Shown here one piece after another: positions 26,256-34,482 of a stretch of 64,000 nucleotides of DNA. A model generated the notes under the pieces. It saw only the letters and a program-made list of their open reading frames with translations, made no database searches and had not been told where the DNA came from. How positions within the stretch are numbered: the first letter of the stretch is position 1; every line of letters begins with the position of its first letter. The DNA comes from Planctomycetales bacterium 71-10 (GTDB lineage: Bacteria > Planctomycetota > Planctomycetia > Isosphaerales > Isosphaeraceae). The stretch is from positions 54,903 through 118,902 of the forward strand of contig MKTT01000109.1 in the NCBI GenBank assembly GCA_001898385.1, written 5' to 3'. Position numbers and translations under genes: made by a program.

Positions 26256-27071
26256 TCAGGCGGCCTCCCCCGCGGCCGTCGGCTCGTCGGCCGCGGCCAG
26301 TCGCGCGAAGATCTCCTCCCCCAGCGCCTTCATCACCTTGGTCGCCGCCCCCCTGGGCTTGTACTGCGCGACCGGCTGGCGCTGGACGATCGCCTCCTTG
26401 AAGTCGGTGGAGATCGGGATCGTGGTCGTGAACACGGCGTCGCCGTAGTGCGTCCGCAGGAGTTGTTCGAACCCCTTGTGGACCGACAGGCGGGGGTTGG
26501 ACATCGTCACCAGGAACCCCAGCAGCCGCAGCGCGGGGTTGGGGCCGGAGACGACGCGGTCGATGGACTCCTGGACGTCGGCGATCCCCTGCGCCCCGAA
26601 GTCCTCGGGCTGGAGCGGGACGAGGAGCCCGTCGGAGGCGACGAGCGACGTCCACGACGCCAGGTGGAGGTTCGGCGGGCAGTCGATCAGGACGAGGTCG
26701 TACCCGCCGGAGACGTCCGCCAGGAAGTCCCGCAGCGAGGTCTGGAGCGGCCAGTCCGTCAGGTGGGGATCCGGGACGTTGAAGCTCCCCGCGGCTCGGC
26801 CGCCGCAGAGGAGGTCGACGCCGGGGACGTGCGTGCCCCGGATGACCTGCTCGGCCATCGCCTCCTGGTGGTAGACGGCGGCGATGGTCTCCGAGGGATC
26901 CAGGGCCCGCGTCGCCTGGGGCCCGAGGAACCCCTGAGTGAGGCTGGCCTGGGGGTCGTTGTCGACGAGCAGCACCCGCCTCCCCCCGAGGGCCAGCGCC
27001 CCTGCCAGGTGGTAGCAGGTGGAGGTCTTCCCGACCCCCCCCTTCTGGTTCAATGCCGTGACGACCGACAT
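26256..27071 (-). CDS. parA: ParA partition ATPase
   Basis: A 271-residue Walker-type ATPase that moves replicons along the nucleoid with ParB. It has the deviant Walker A NQKGGVGKTSTCYHLA (residues 8-23), the A' motif LLVDNDPQASLTQGFLG, and the Walker B region YDLVLIDCPPNLHLAS. There is no N-terminal helix-turn-helix, so it is the short type. The ORF track start (27524) is too long; ATG 27071 has a strong GGAGGAGG site and begins the Walker fold as usual. Two of the 17-bp inverted repeats lie 51 and 96 bases upstream, so autoregulation by ParB or ParA is likely. Confidence 0.9.
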   Translation of the reverse strand: MSVVTALNQKGGVGKTSTCYHLAGALALGGRRVLLVDNDPQASLTQGFLGPQATRALDPSETIAAVYHQEAMAEQVIRGTHVPGVDLLCGGRAAGSFNVPDPHLTDWPLQTSLRDFLADVSGGYDLVLIDCPPNLHLASWTSLVASDGLLVPLQPEDFGAQGIADVQESIDRVVSGPNPALRLLGFLVTMSNPRLSVHKGFEQLLRTHYGDAVFTTTIPISTDFKEAIVQRQPVAQYKPRGAATKVMKALGEEIFARLAAADEPTAAGEAA

Positions 27072-27121
27072 GCGTCCTCCTCCCCCGGAATGGTTTCCCG
27101 ACGGGTGAGGTATCGGACGGG

Positions 27122-27138
27122 TTATACCCCGCGTATAA
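27122..27138 (+). repeat. parS-like inverted repeat, site 2
   Basis: TTATACCCCGCGTATAA: perfect 6-bp arms TTATAC/GTATAA around CCCGC. This is the most symmetrical copy and lies 51 bases upstream of the parA start. Confidence 0.75.
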
Positions 27139-27166
27139 GCCTTTCCCCGGCGCATCCGGAAGCCCC

Positions 27167-27183
27167 CGATACGCGGGGTATAA
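27167..27183 (-). repeat. parS-like inverted repeat, site 3 (inverted)
   Basis: CGATACGCGGGGTATAA; on the minus strand this reads TTATACCCCGCGTATCG. It is in opposite orientation to site 2, with 28 bases between them, and lies about 96 bases upstream of parA. Confidence 0.7.
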
Positions 27184-27636
27184 TCCCCGGCCCGCGGGGC
27201 CTCAGGCGTTGGGTCCGTTCGCCGCCGTCGGGCCGTCGCGGGACGATGGTGTTCGGTGTCGCAAGTCGTTTGCGGATCGTCGATTGACGCCTGGACGAAG
27301 CGGCCGGGAAGTTGGCTTTGAACGTCGAAATCGATCAAGTTTTCGAGCGTCCCCGCCGACCGTCTCTGGTGCGTGGGCCTGGAATGGACCATGGGGCGAC
27401 GATCGCGCGGCGCGGCGGCCTCGGCGCAGGCGCGGACGACCGCCGACCAAGCGCCTGTTTCGCCGCCCCCGTTTGCGATCGTCCACCGTCCCATCTCAAG
27501 CCTCCGGGTCCCGCCGTGCTCCATTTCCGAGTACGATCGCCGGGACGAGATCGGGGATTTCAGGATTCCGCGGAATCTTGAGAGAGGGCTCGAGGTCGGC
27601 CCCTGCGCTGTGCCCGCTAGGCGGCCCGACGGCCGG

Positions 27637-27653
27637 TTATACCCCGCGTATAG
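27637..27653 (+). repeat. parS-like inverted repeat, site 4
   Basis: TTATACCCCGCGTATAG, identical to site 1 in all 17 bases. It lies 141 bases before the prepilin-like gene. Confidence 0.7.
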
Positions 27654-27794
27654 CCCACCGGGGCGACCAATCCAATCGACGCACCGACTGTCGACTTCAT
27701 CGGATTATGACAGATGTGGTAGGGTGGACCGGTACGTCGGTTCGCGGTGGAACGCGCCCCTACCTCGGGCCCGGGGCGTGAGGAGCCTACGGCC

Positions 27795-28766
27795 ATGCGA
27801 GAGACGTTCGCACGCGGATCGTGGAGGCTCCATCGGGGGCTCACCCTGGTCGAAGTCCTGGTGATCCTGGCGATCCTGGGGGTCTTGATCGGCATACTCT
27901 TGCCCGCGAGGCGGACCGCCGGAGAGGCGGCGCGGCGGGCCCAGTGCATGAACAACCTGAAGAACATCGCCCTCGCCGTTTCGAACTACGGGATGGCCCA
28001 CGGCGTCTTGCCGCCCGCTTCCACTGTGGATGTTGATGGACGTCCGCTGCATGGCTGGCGGACGCTGACCTTGCCCCACAACGAAGAGGATGTGCTGTAT
28101 AGCACGATCGACCTCGCGAAGCCCTGGGACGATCCGGCGAATGCCCGAGCCGGCGAGGAGCGCCTCTCGGTCTTCATCTGCCCGAACGCGACGACGCCCA
28201 GGAACGCGACGACTTATCTCGCGACCCTGGAGCCGGGCGGATGCCTGATCCCAGGAAAGTCCCGACGGCTCGCCGATGTGTCCGACGGGACGGCGAATAC
28301 CTTGTTGATCATCGAGGCCGGCGACGACCGGGCGGTCCCCTGGATGGCTCCGAGGGATGCGGACGAGTCCGTCCTGACGGGCTTCGCTTCGGCGAAGCTG
28401 CACCATTCGGGAGGGGCCCACGCCGCGTTCCTGGTCCGCGAGGGGCGGGAGGTCGTCCGGGATCCCGAGGAGCCCTATCCTCGAACCGCCCTCGGGCTGG
28501 ACAGGAGCCGGGATCGCCTCTGGCTGGTCGTCGTGGACGGCAAGCAACCGCGATACAGCGAGGGGATGACCCTCCGCGAACTGGCCCGGTTCCTCGTCCA
28601 GATCGGGGTCGAGGACGCCATCCAGCTCGACGGCGGCGGCTCCGCGACGATGGTCGCGCGCGATGGGGCTGGCGATGCGATCCTCCTCAACCGACCCTGC
28701 CACACGAAGGTCCCCGGCAGGCAACGGCCGGTCGCGAACTTCCTGGGGGTGATCTTCCCGAAATGA
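27795..28766 (+). CDS. DUF1559-type prepilin-like protein fused to the C-terminal part of an NAGPA glycosidase domain
   Basis: A 323-residue protein. The N-terminus has a type IV prepilin-like segment (GLTLVEVLVILAILGVLIG) followed by RRAQCMNNLKNIALAVSNY and LADVSDGTANTLLI, all hallmarks of planctomycete DUF1559 (SBP_bac_10) proteins. From about residue 235 the sequence changes to the conserved C-terminal part of phosphodiester glycosidase (NAGPA/DUF2233) domains: YPRTALGLDRSRDRLWLVVV, DGKQPRYSEGMTL, AIQLDGGGSATMV. The N-terminal part of a normal NAGPA domain is missing, so activity is doubtful. ATG 27795 has GAGGAG about 9 bases upstream. The protein would sit at the cell envelope. Confidence 0.75.
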   Translation: MRETFARGSWRLHRGLTLVEVLVILAILGVLIGILLPARRTAGEAARRAQCMNNLKNIALAVSNYGMAHGVLPPASTVDVDGRPLHGWRTLTLPHNEEDVLYSTIDLAKPWDDPANARAGEERLSVFICPNATTPRNATTYLATLEPGGCLIPGKSRRLADVSDGTANTLLIIEAGDDRAVPWMAPRDADESVLTGFASAKLHHSGGAHAAFLVREGREVVRDPEEPYPRTALGLDRSRDRLWLVVVDGKQPRYSEGMTLRELARFLVQIGVEDAIQLDGGGSATMVARDGAGDAILLNRPCHTKVPGRQRPVANFLGVIFPK

Positions 28767-28817
28767 CGCCCGCGCGTTCGGCCCGGGACCGTCGGGGTCG
28801 ATCAAGGGGAGGGGGCC

Positions 28818-29099
28818 GTGCGGGCCTTCATGCGCGCGACCGCCTCGTCGCAGAGGACGCGGAAGATCCGGTACGCGGGGCGAGGCGTTGCGAAGGGCAA
28901 GAGCGGGGCGAACCGAGTTTGCTATGTCCTCTACCCCGAGTTCGGGACCGTAGCTCTGGTGGCTGTCTTCGGCAAGAATGAGAAAGCCGATCTGAGCGCC
29001 GTGGATCGACGCGCCGTCGCGAAGATGGTCGATGCGTTCCGCGACGAGTTGAGGGATGTGGCGAGTCGAGGGCGCGGGAGGGGACCGAACGATGGGTAA
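28818..29099 (+). CDS. HigB/RelE-family toxin, N-terminally shortened
   Basis: A 93-residue protein beginning at GTG 28818. The segment RKIRYAGRGVAKGKSGANRV, then CYVLYPEFGTVALVAVFGKN and EKADLSAVDRRAVAKMVDAF, matches the C-terminal two thirds of HigB2-type toxins (LRKIRWA...GKNEKADLS pattern). The N-terminal strand and helix of about 30-35 residues usual for the family are missing, and no frame upstream restores them. The toxin is probably inactive or a minimal form. It overlaps the antitoxin gene by 8 bases. Confidence 0.65.
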   Translation: MRAFMRATASSQRTRKIRYAGRGVAKGKSGANRVCYVLYPEFGTVALVAVFGKNEKADLSAVDRRAVAKMVDAFRDELRDVASRGRGRGPNDG

Positions 29100-29478
29100 G
29101 ATGCTTGACGGTCGGTCCCGAGGACGCGGAGGAAATCGGTCGCTCACGGCCGCAGGCTCGAAGATCGTCGCGGCCTTTGAGGAGGCGATCGAGGTCGTCC
29201 GCGCGGAGGGCGAAGGGCCCAGGCTGACGGCGCGGACCTACCCGCTGGCGTTCGCGCTCGTCGACTACGGCCCGGGGGACGTGCGGCGCGTCCGCGACCT
29301 GCTTGATATGAGCCAGGTCGTCTTCGCCCGCTTCCTGGGGGTCGGCCCGAATACCGTCCGCTCCTGGGAGCAGGGGACGCGACCCCCAAGCCCCATCGCC
29401 CGCCGATTCATGGTCGAGATCGAGGCCGATCCCGACTACTGGCGTCGACGCACGGCCTCCCCTATACGCGGCGTATAA
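29092..29478 (+). CDS. HigA-type helix-turn-helix antitoxin
   Basis: A 128-residue Xre-family protein. The C-terminal HTH MSQVVFARFLGVGPNTVRSW followed by EQGTRPPSPIARRFMVEIEA is typical of antitoxins paired with HigB-type toxins. ATG 29092 overlaps the toxin stop region and is preceded by GGAGGGG; the longer start at 29056 is less likely. The last codons (CGC GGC GTA TAA) lie inside a parS-like site, so the stop codon is part of the inverted repeat. Confidence 0.8.
   Translation: MGKMLDGRSRGRGGNRSLTAAGSKIVAAFEEAIEVVRAEGEGPRLTARTYPLAFALVDYGPGDVRRVRDLLDMSQVVFARFLGVGPNTVRSWEQGTRPPSPIARRFMVEIEADPDYWRRRTASPIRGV
29462..29478 (-). repeat. parS-like inverted repeat, site 5, overlapping the end of the antitoxin gene
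   Basis: CTATACGCGGCGTATAA; on the minus strand TTATACGCCGCGTATAG, one base different from sites 1 and 4. It covers the last five codons and stop of the HigA-like gene. Confidence 0.6.
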
Positions 29479-29484
29479 CCCCCG

Positions 29485-31182
29485 TCAGGGGACGTTGCGG
29501 CCGAGCTTCAGCAGCAGGCGTTCGACGCGATAGACGACCTCGACGTCCTTGTCGCGGAGGGCTTCCTCCAGCGCGGGGACGGCGGCGGGGCCGAGGGATT
29601 GGAGGCGGGATTCGGCCTCCTCGCGGGCCTTCCACGAGTCGTCGCCGAGCTGCCGCACCAGGGCCTTCGCGCGGTCTTGCAGGCGCGGGTCGACGCCGCG
29701 GACGACGACCAGGGCGACGCGCGTGAACTTCTTCGGCGTCGGGAAGACGTCGAGCGGGACGGCCTCGTCGATCGCCTCGCGCGAGAGATGGGCGACGACG
29801 ATCAGTTCGCCAGGCTCGAACAGGTCCTTCGCGTAGGCGTCGAGGATCGTCGCGACGACGTCCTTGCGGACGCCCCGTCCTTCGAGCCGGCGGGCGAGGG
29901 CGTCGCGGGTGAACTCGCGGTAGGATGGGTCGGCCGCCTTCAGGGGCTGCGACATGCCGACCTTCACCGGCGGGCCCTCGATCGGCCCCCCCTTCTTCTC
30001 CGAGGCGGCGGCCAGGCGGGCGGCGGTGGTGATGTAGAGCCGGCCCTCGTCGGTGACGCGGTAGCTCAGGTTCACGGGGCCGAGGAGGTCGGCCAGGGCG
30101 TCGCGCGCGGGGACCTCGGCCGCCTTCAGGCTCGTCGGCTTGGCGAGGTCCACCTTCTCCTTCGCCAGCGTCTTGTCGTCGAACTCCAGCCGCAGCCGCG
30201 CCTGCGAGGCGGCCATCCCCAGGAGGTCGCGCCGGGGGGCCGACTCGACGGCCGCCGTGACGCGACGGTTCAGGAACTGGTCGACGCGAGCCTTCATGTC
30301 GGCGTCCCCCTCGGCGGGGAGCGGGGGGGGCTCGTCGTCGGCCTTCTTCTCCTCGGGCTTCTCGGCGTCGGCGAAGACGGCGTCGGCCTGCTTCGCCGGA
30401 TCCGGCTTCGCGGCTTCGGCCTTCTTGGCCTCGGCCTCCTTCTTCGCGGCCTCGGACTTCTCGGCGTCCGCGTCGGCGGCGGCGGACGGCAGCTCGTCGA
30501 GCCAGCCGACGCGCAGGCCGGCGTCGGCCGGGGCGACGACGGCGACGTCGATGAGGCGACGGTTCGTCATATTCTGGATCGTATATTCGTCCGGGCCGCC
30601 GCGGACGCGCACCGGGGAGGGGAGGGCGGGCTCGGCGTCGTAGGCGAGGAAGCGTTCGAAGCGGGTCTCGTTCTTGAGGTAGAGCGCCCCGGGCGCGGCG
30701 CGGAGCTTGCCGAGCAGGCCGCCGTCGTCGGGGAGGTAGCTGGGGGGGATGTCGGCGGGGGGCTCCGCCAGCAGGTCGGAGCCGAACCAGCGGACGCGGC
30801 CGGCGTGCTCCTTGCCGGCCGGCCAGTGGGCGAGGAAGCTCCCGGACTTGATCTTGAGGTCGACGTCGACGTCGCGGCAGGGGTCGCCGAAGAACTGGAC
30901 GAACGAGATCGGGGCGATCGGGAAGAGGCCGTCGGCCTCCTTCCCCTCGCGCCGCGGGCGGCTCGTGCCGACGACGCCCGGCATCGCGTTGCGGTAGACC
31001 TTGGCCGTGTTGAGCGTGGTCTGCGCGGGGTCGGCGACCCAGACCGAGACGTCGCTCACCTCGACCGGGATCTGCGCCGCCTCGTCGCGGGGCCGCGCCG
31101 GCGGCTCTTCGGCGACGGCCGCGGCCAGGACGAGCGCGAGGGCGACGAACGTCCCCAGGGGGCGGATCGGGCGGCGGGTCAT
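29485..31182 (-). CDS. Exported planctomycete protein with STN-like segment
   Basis: A 565-residue protein of unknown function. It has a signal peptide (about 1-25), a beta-rich N-terminal half, and a long Ala/Lys/Glu-rich linker (about 250-300). Next comes a segment resembling the short secretin/TonB N-terminal fold (ARLRLEFDDKTLAKEKVDLA ... SYRVTDEGRLYITT). The C-terminus (ALVRQLGDDSWKAREEAESR, AVPALEEALRDKDVEVVYRV) looks like HEAT-type repeats. It is the last gene of a long leftward operon and overlaps the preceding gene by 4 bases. The domain readings are tentative. Confidence 0.6.
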   Translation of the reverse strand: MTRRPIRPLGTFVALALVLAAAVAEEPPARPRDEAAQIPVEVSDVSVWVADPAQTTLNTAKVYRNAMPGVVGTSRPRREGKEADGLFPIAPISFVQFFGDPCRDVDVDLKIKSGSFLAHWPAGKEHAGRVRWFGSDLLAEPPADIPPSYLPDDGGLLGKLRAAPGALYLKNETRFERFLAYDAEPALPSPVRVRGGPDEYTIQNMTNRRLIDVAVVAPADAGLRVGWLDELPSAAADADAEKSEAAKKEAEAKKAEAAKPDPAKQADAVFADAEKPEEKKADDEPPPLPAEGDADMKARVDQFLNRRVTAAVESAPRRDLLGMAASQARLRLEFDDKTLAKEKVDLAKPTSLKAAEVPARDALADLLGPVNLSYRVTDEGRLYITTAARLAAASEKKGGPIEGPPVKVGMSQPLKAADPSYREFTRDALARRLEGRGVRKDVVATILDAYAKDLFEPGELIVVAHLSREAIDEAVPLDVFPTPKKFTRVALVVVRGVDPRLQDRAKALVRQLGDDSWKAREEAESRLQSLGPAAVPALEEALRDKDVEVVYRVERLLLKLGRNVP

Positions 31183-33890
31183 CGCGGGGGCTCCGGGGCG
31201 TTCGCGGCCGTGGCGGGGGCGTCGGCGCGGAAGAGGCGGGCGTCGGCGAAGATCACGCGATCGCCGGCGTCCTGCCCCGCGCCGAAGTCGACGACGATTT
31301 TGAGCTGCGAGGCCCCCGCGACCTTCAGCTTGAGCGGGACCGGCGGGGCGTCGCCGCGGAGGTCCGGGTTCGCGTAAAGCTCACGGTCGTCGGCGAGGAC
31401 GCGGCAGTCGACGCGGCCCCGGCCCCGGGCCTCGTCGTCGAAGCCGACGAGGGCTTCGAAGGTCTCGTACCGGCCTTCGAGGTCGTAGGTCAGGACGCAT
31501 CGCGCGTGGACGGCGACCCCGCGCTCGTAGAGGCGGCCGTCCATCTTGAGCTTGCCGCCGGCGAGGTTGACGTCGCGACGCCAGGGGGCGCGGCGGCCGA
31601 AGAACGCGGTCTCCTCCACCTGGCTCGGCTCCAGGTCGGACAGGTACGTCATCTTGCCGCCGCGGAAGCGGACCTGCTGGACCTCGGCGGCGGGGATCTT
31701 CAGCTCCTGGCCCCAGGGCGCCTCCACCTTCCACGAGGCCCCCTCGATCGCCTTCCAGCGGCCGGGGACCGAGACGTCGCCGGCCAGGAGGAACGTCGAC
31801 TGGAGATCGGCCGCCGAAGCGGCGGGGCGGGCGGCCAGGACGATCCCCTCGACCTGGCCGACCGGCAGCGACCGGGACTTGCCCTGATAGGTGAACTTGA
31901 GCCGGCCGGCCTCCACGCCTTCCAGCACGCCGGCGATCGGCACGACCTCGCCGTTCTTCGCGCGGGCGAGGAGTAGGTCTTCGGTCCCGCGGGCCTTCAG
32001 CCGGCGGCCGAACGAATCGGGCGATTCCTTGCGGTCCGCCAGGACGACGTGGACGCCGGCGATCCGCGCGAGCGGGACGGCGAGCGTCTCCTTCCAGGGG
32101 GTCGCGAGCTTGAGGACGTCGCCGGCCACGCCTTCGAGCTTGCCGAACAGCTTCGCGTCGCCGTCGAGGAAGACCCAGGCGTCGGGGGCGTCGGCGGGGG
32201 CCTTGTCGTCGAACGCGAGCTTGGCGTCGGAGTGGCCGTCGGCCTGGAAGTTGGTCGCCGCGGCCTGGCCGTCCTCATAGTTCACGTTCACCGTGAATTG
32301 CTTCTGGTGGCAGTCGGCGGGGGGCGGTTCGAGGAACACGTCGGCCGTGGGGTCGGTCCCCGCGCGGCGGAGGACCAGCGGCCAGCCGCCGGCGCCGTCG
32401 AGCTGCCACGACGTCTGGCCTTTGTCGGTCTGGCAATTGATCTGGATCTGCTGGATCTTCGCCGGGCGGAGGCCGGAGAGGGAGAGCTGGATGTCGCGGA
32501 TGCCGTTCTTCTTCGCCTCGATCTTCGGCGGCGGCTTGACGGCGACCGTCCCCGGCGGCGGCGCGGCGACCTCGTCGGGTTGGTCCTTCTTCGCTGGCTC
32601 GTCCTTCTTCGCGGGCTCGGCCGCCTGGCCCGGGGCGGGGGCCCCCTGCGTGACGTCGACGTTCGGCTGGCCGACGAACCGGGCCGCGAACGCGGCCTCG
32701 CGCTCGAAGCGCACCCCCTCGACCTCGGCGAGCGGGATGACGGCCTTCGGCTTCGGCGGCTGGGGCGCGGCGGCCGGGGCGAAGACGTCGGCGGGCAGGG
32801 CGCCGGAAACCGGGGGCGTCGGCGGGGCCTGCGAGGGGGGCGCATTCGGTGCGACCTGGGCCGGGGCCGCGGCGACGACGACGCCCGCCGGGGGGGCCGG
32901 CGCGGGGGCCGTCATGATCGCGAGGCCGGCGGGGGGCGCGGCGACGACGACCGACGGCGCGGCGACCGCGACCGCGACGCCCGGCGGGGCGGCCCCCGGC
33001 GCGGGCGCGGGCGAGGCGGAAGGCGGGCCGCCGATCACGAGCTTGTCGCCGTCGATGGCGGTCGGCTCGCCGTAGATGACGCGGTCGAACACGGTGCGGA
33101 CGGACGTCCCCAGGCCGGTGATCCGGTCGGCCCGGATGGACAGCCTCTTGAAGACGACGTCCACGGGGCCCGCGCCGCTGCGGTTCGCGGCGAACAGCTT
33201 CACCGCCGCGACGTCCTGCGGCTGGAGCGTCGCCTGGCCGAGGTATCGGGGCTCGTCGGACTTCGCGTCCGTGACGAGGAAGCGGAGGATCTGGCCCTCG
33301 CGTTTCAACTCCAGGCGGAAGGTATCGCCGGCGGCGGGGAACATCTTGCGAGGGGGCGGGCCGGGCTTGGCCGCGTTCGGCATCCCGCCTCCCATCATCA
33401 CCATGCCCATGCCGTTCACGAACATCATGCCCTGTTGCATCATCATCGCTTGCGGCATCCCGCCGCCGCCGGCCTTCTCCAGCGTGCGATAGACGGCCGA
33501 GCCGTCGGGCTCGACCTCGCGGAGGAAGGTGGCGTCGGGCTGGTCGATCGACTGGAAGGCGAGGGCCAGGCCGACGGCCACCCCGTCCGCGGCGCCGGGC
33601 TTGGGCATCGCCTTCACGACCATGTCGGCCGAGACGGTGAAGTCGCCGCCGAAGCGGAGCTGCTGCGGCGGCTTCCAGCCGGTCTCGTCGGCGCCGGCCG
33701 CGATCGCCACGCGGAGGCCGTCGTCCTCGCGCTTCAGGGCCTTCTTGTCGCCGAAGCCCTCGGCGTCCAGCGCGGCCTGGTCGAGCGCCTTCGCGTCGAG
33801 CGCGCGGACGTAGTCGCCGGTCCCGGGGCCGGCGGCGACGAGGCAGCAGAGCAGGGGGGCGAGCCAGGTGAGTCCGCGGGGGGCGTGCAT
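31179..33890 (-). CDS. Exported protein with C-terminal NPCBM domain
   Basis: A 903-residue secreted protein. A signal peptide (about 1-25) is followed by a lectin/LamG-like beta region (about 40-260), a low-complexity Pro/Ala linker (about 290-420), and further beta-rich segments. The C-terminal NPCBM (putative carbohydrate-binding) domain shows KMDGRLYERGVAVHARCVLT and YDLEGRYETFEALVGFDDEA. The Pro/Ala linker is expanded (repeated AAPP/VVVAAP runs). It probably binds or organises surface polysaccharide; no catalytic site was seen. Confidence 0.7.
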   Translation of the reverse strand: MHAPRGLTWLAPLLCCLVAAGPGTGDYVRALDAKALDQAALDAEGFGDKKALKREDDGLRVAIAAGADETGWKPPQQLRFGGDFTVSADMVVKAMPKPGAADGVAVGLALAFQSIDQPDATFLREVEPDGSAVYRTLEKAGGGGMPQAMMMQQGMMFVNGMGMVMMGGGMPNAAKPGPPPRKMFPAAGDTFRLELKREGQILRFLVTDAKSDEPRYLGQATLQPQDVAAVKLFAANRSGAGPVDVVFKRLSIRADRITGLGTSVRTVFDRVIYGEPTAIDGDKLVIGGPPSASPAPAPGAAPPGVAVAVAAPSVVVAAPPAGLAIMTAPAPAPPAGVVVAAAPAQVAPNAPPSQAPPTPPVSGALPADVFAPAAAPQPPKPKAVIPLAEVEGVRFEREAAFAARFVGQPNVDVTQGAPAPGQAAEPAKKDEPAKKDQPDEVAAPPPGTVAVKPPPKIEAKKNGIRDIQLSLSGLRPAKIQQIQINCQTDKGQTSWQLDGAGGWPLVLRRAGTDPTADVFLEPPPADCHQKQFTVNVNYEDGQAAATNFQADGHSDAKLAFDDKAPADAPDAWVFLDGDAKLFGKLEGVAGDVLKLATPWKETLAVPLARIAGVHVVLADRKESPDSFGRRLKARGTEDLLLARAKNGEVVPIAGVLEGVEAGRLKFTYQGKSRSLPVGQVEGIVLAARPAASAADLQSTFLLAGDVSVPGRWKAIEGASWKVEAPWGQELKIPAAEVQQVRFRGGKMTYLSDLEPSQVEETAFFGRRAPWRRDVNLAGGKLKMDGRLYERGVAVHARCVLTYDLEGRYETFEALVGFDDEARGRGRVDCRVLADDRELYANPDLRGDAPPVPLKLKVAGASQLKIVVDFGAGQDAGDRVIFADARLFRADAPATAANAPEPPR

Positions 33891-33923
33891 GGGCTTCGGG
33901 CCTCGTCGCGACGGTCGGTCGAA

Positions 33924-34445
33924 TCAGGGGGCCTCGGCGGCCGGGGCCTCGGCGGGCTTGCCGGACGCGGCGGATTGCTCCTCCGCCAGCCGGCGATAGT
34001 AGCGCTCCAGGACGGTGCGGTACTCGGGCGGGAAGCCCTCGGACATCGATTGCAGGATCCGGTCGCGCTCGCGGGGAGTGAGCTTGGCCCACTCCTTCTC
34101 GCTCGCGCCCGGATCGACGAGGTCGCCGACGCCGCCGGTCCCGCCGTGGATGTTGGAGTCGGCGGCGGGCTTCTTCGGGCGGTTGGAGGCGATGCCGTTC
34201 TTGCAGCCCTGGCATTCCTTCTCCAGCGCGGCGATCAGCGCGTCGAGGTCGCGCAGGACGGCCTTCTGGGGCTTCTGGGTGCGCTCGCCGGTGTGCGAGG
34301 TCGAGAGCGACTTCATCACGCCGTTCATCTTGATCGCGATGGCGGACATGGTGGGCGGCGTCGCGGACTTCTCCGGGATCGGCGCGGCGTGGGCGGCGGC
34401 CCCGGTCGCCAGGGCGACGGCGAGTATGCGTAAGAACTTCCGCAT
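33924..34445 (-). CDS. Small exported hypothetical protein
   Basis: A 173-residue protein with a signal peptide (RKFLRILAVALATGAAAHA), a CxxC pair (ECQGCKNG near residue 80) and a C-terminal helical segment with LTPRERDRILQSMSEGFPPE and YRTVLERYYRRLAEE. That last segment is also seen in planctomycete proteins encoded beside BatA/MoxR clusters. The function is unknown. Confidence 0.6.
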   Translation of the reverse strand: MRKFLRILAVALATGAAAHAAPIPEKSATPPTMSAIAIKMNGVMKSLSTSHTGERTQKPQKAVLRDLDALIAALEKECQGCKNGIASNRPKKPAADSNIHGGTGGVGDLVDPGASEKEWAKLTPRERDRILQSMSEGFPPEYRTVLERYYRRLAEEQSAASGKPAEAPAAEAP

Positions 34446-34482
34446 GACAAATTCCTTTCGATGGGAGCCGATCGGAGCCCGG

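Larger units (their letters stand above)
27072..27794. other. 723-base intergenic region holding three parS-like sites
   Basis: The divergent region between parA and the prepilin-like gene. It contains parS-like sites 2, 3 and 4. The ORFs offered by the track (27209, 27373, 27312) show poor codon pattern and no recognisable protein. The stretch 27250-27350 is less GC-rich than its neighbours. No RNA gene was recognised. It is a candidate for the core of the partition centromere. Confidence 0.5.

Noticed and set aside
27209-27864. Plus-strand ORFs between parA and the prepilin gene
   Set aside because: No recognisable protein and an irregular third-base pattern; the region carries parS-like sites and is better read as non-coding.
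32800-33010. GC-rich Pro/Ala/Val repeats in the NPCBM protein considered as a DNA repeat element
   Set aside because: It is in-frame low-complexity linker coding, not a separate element.
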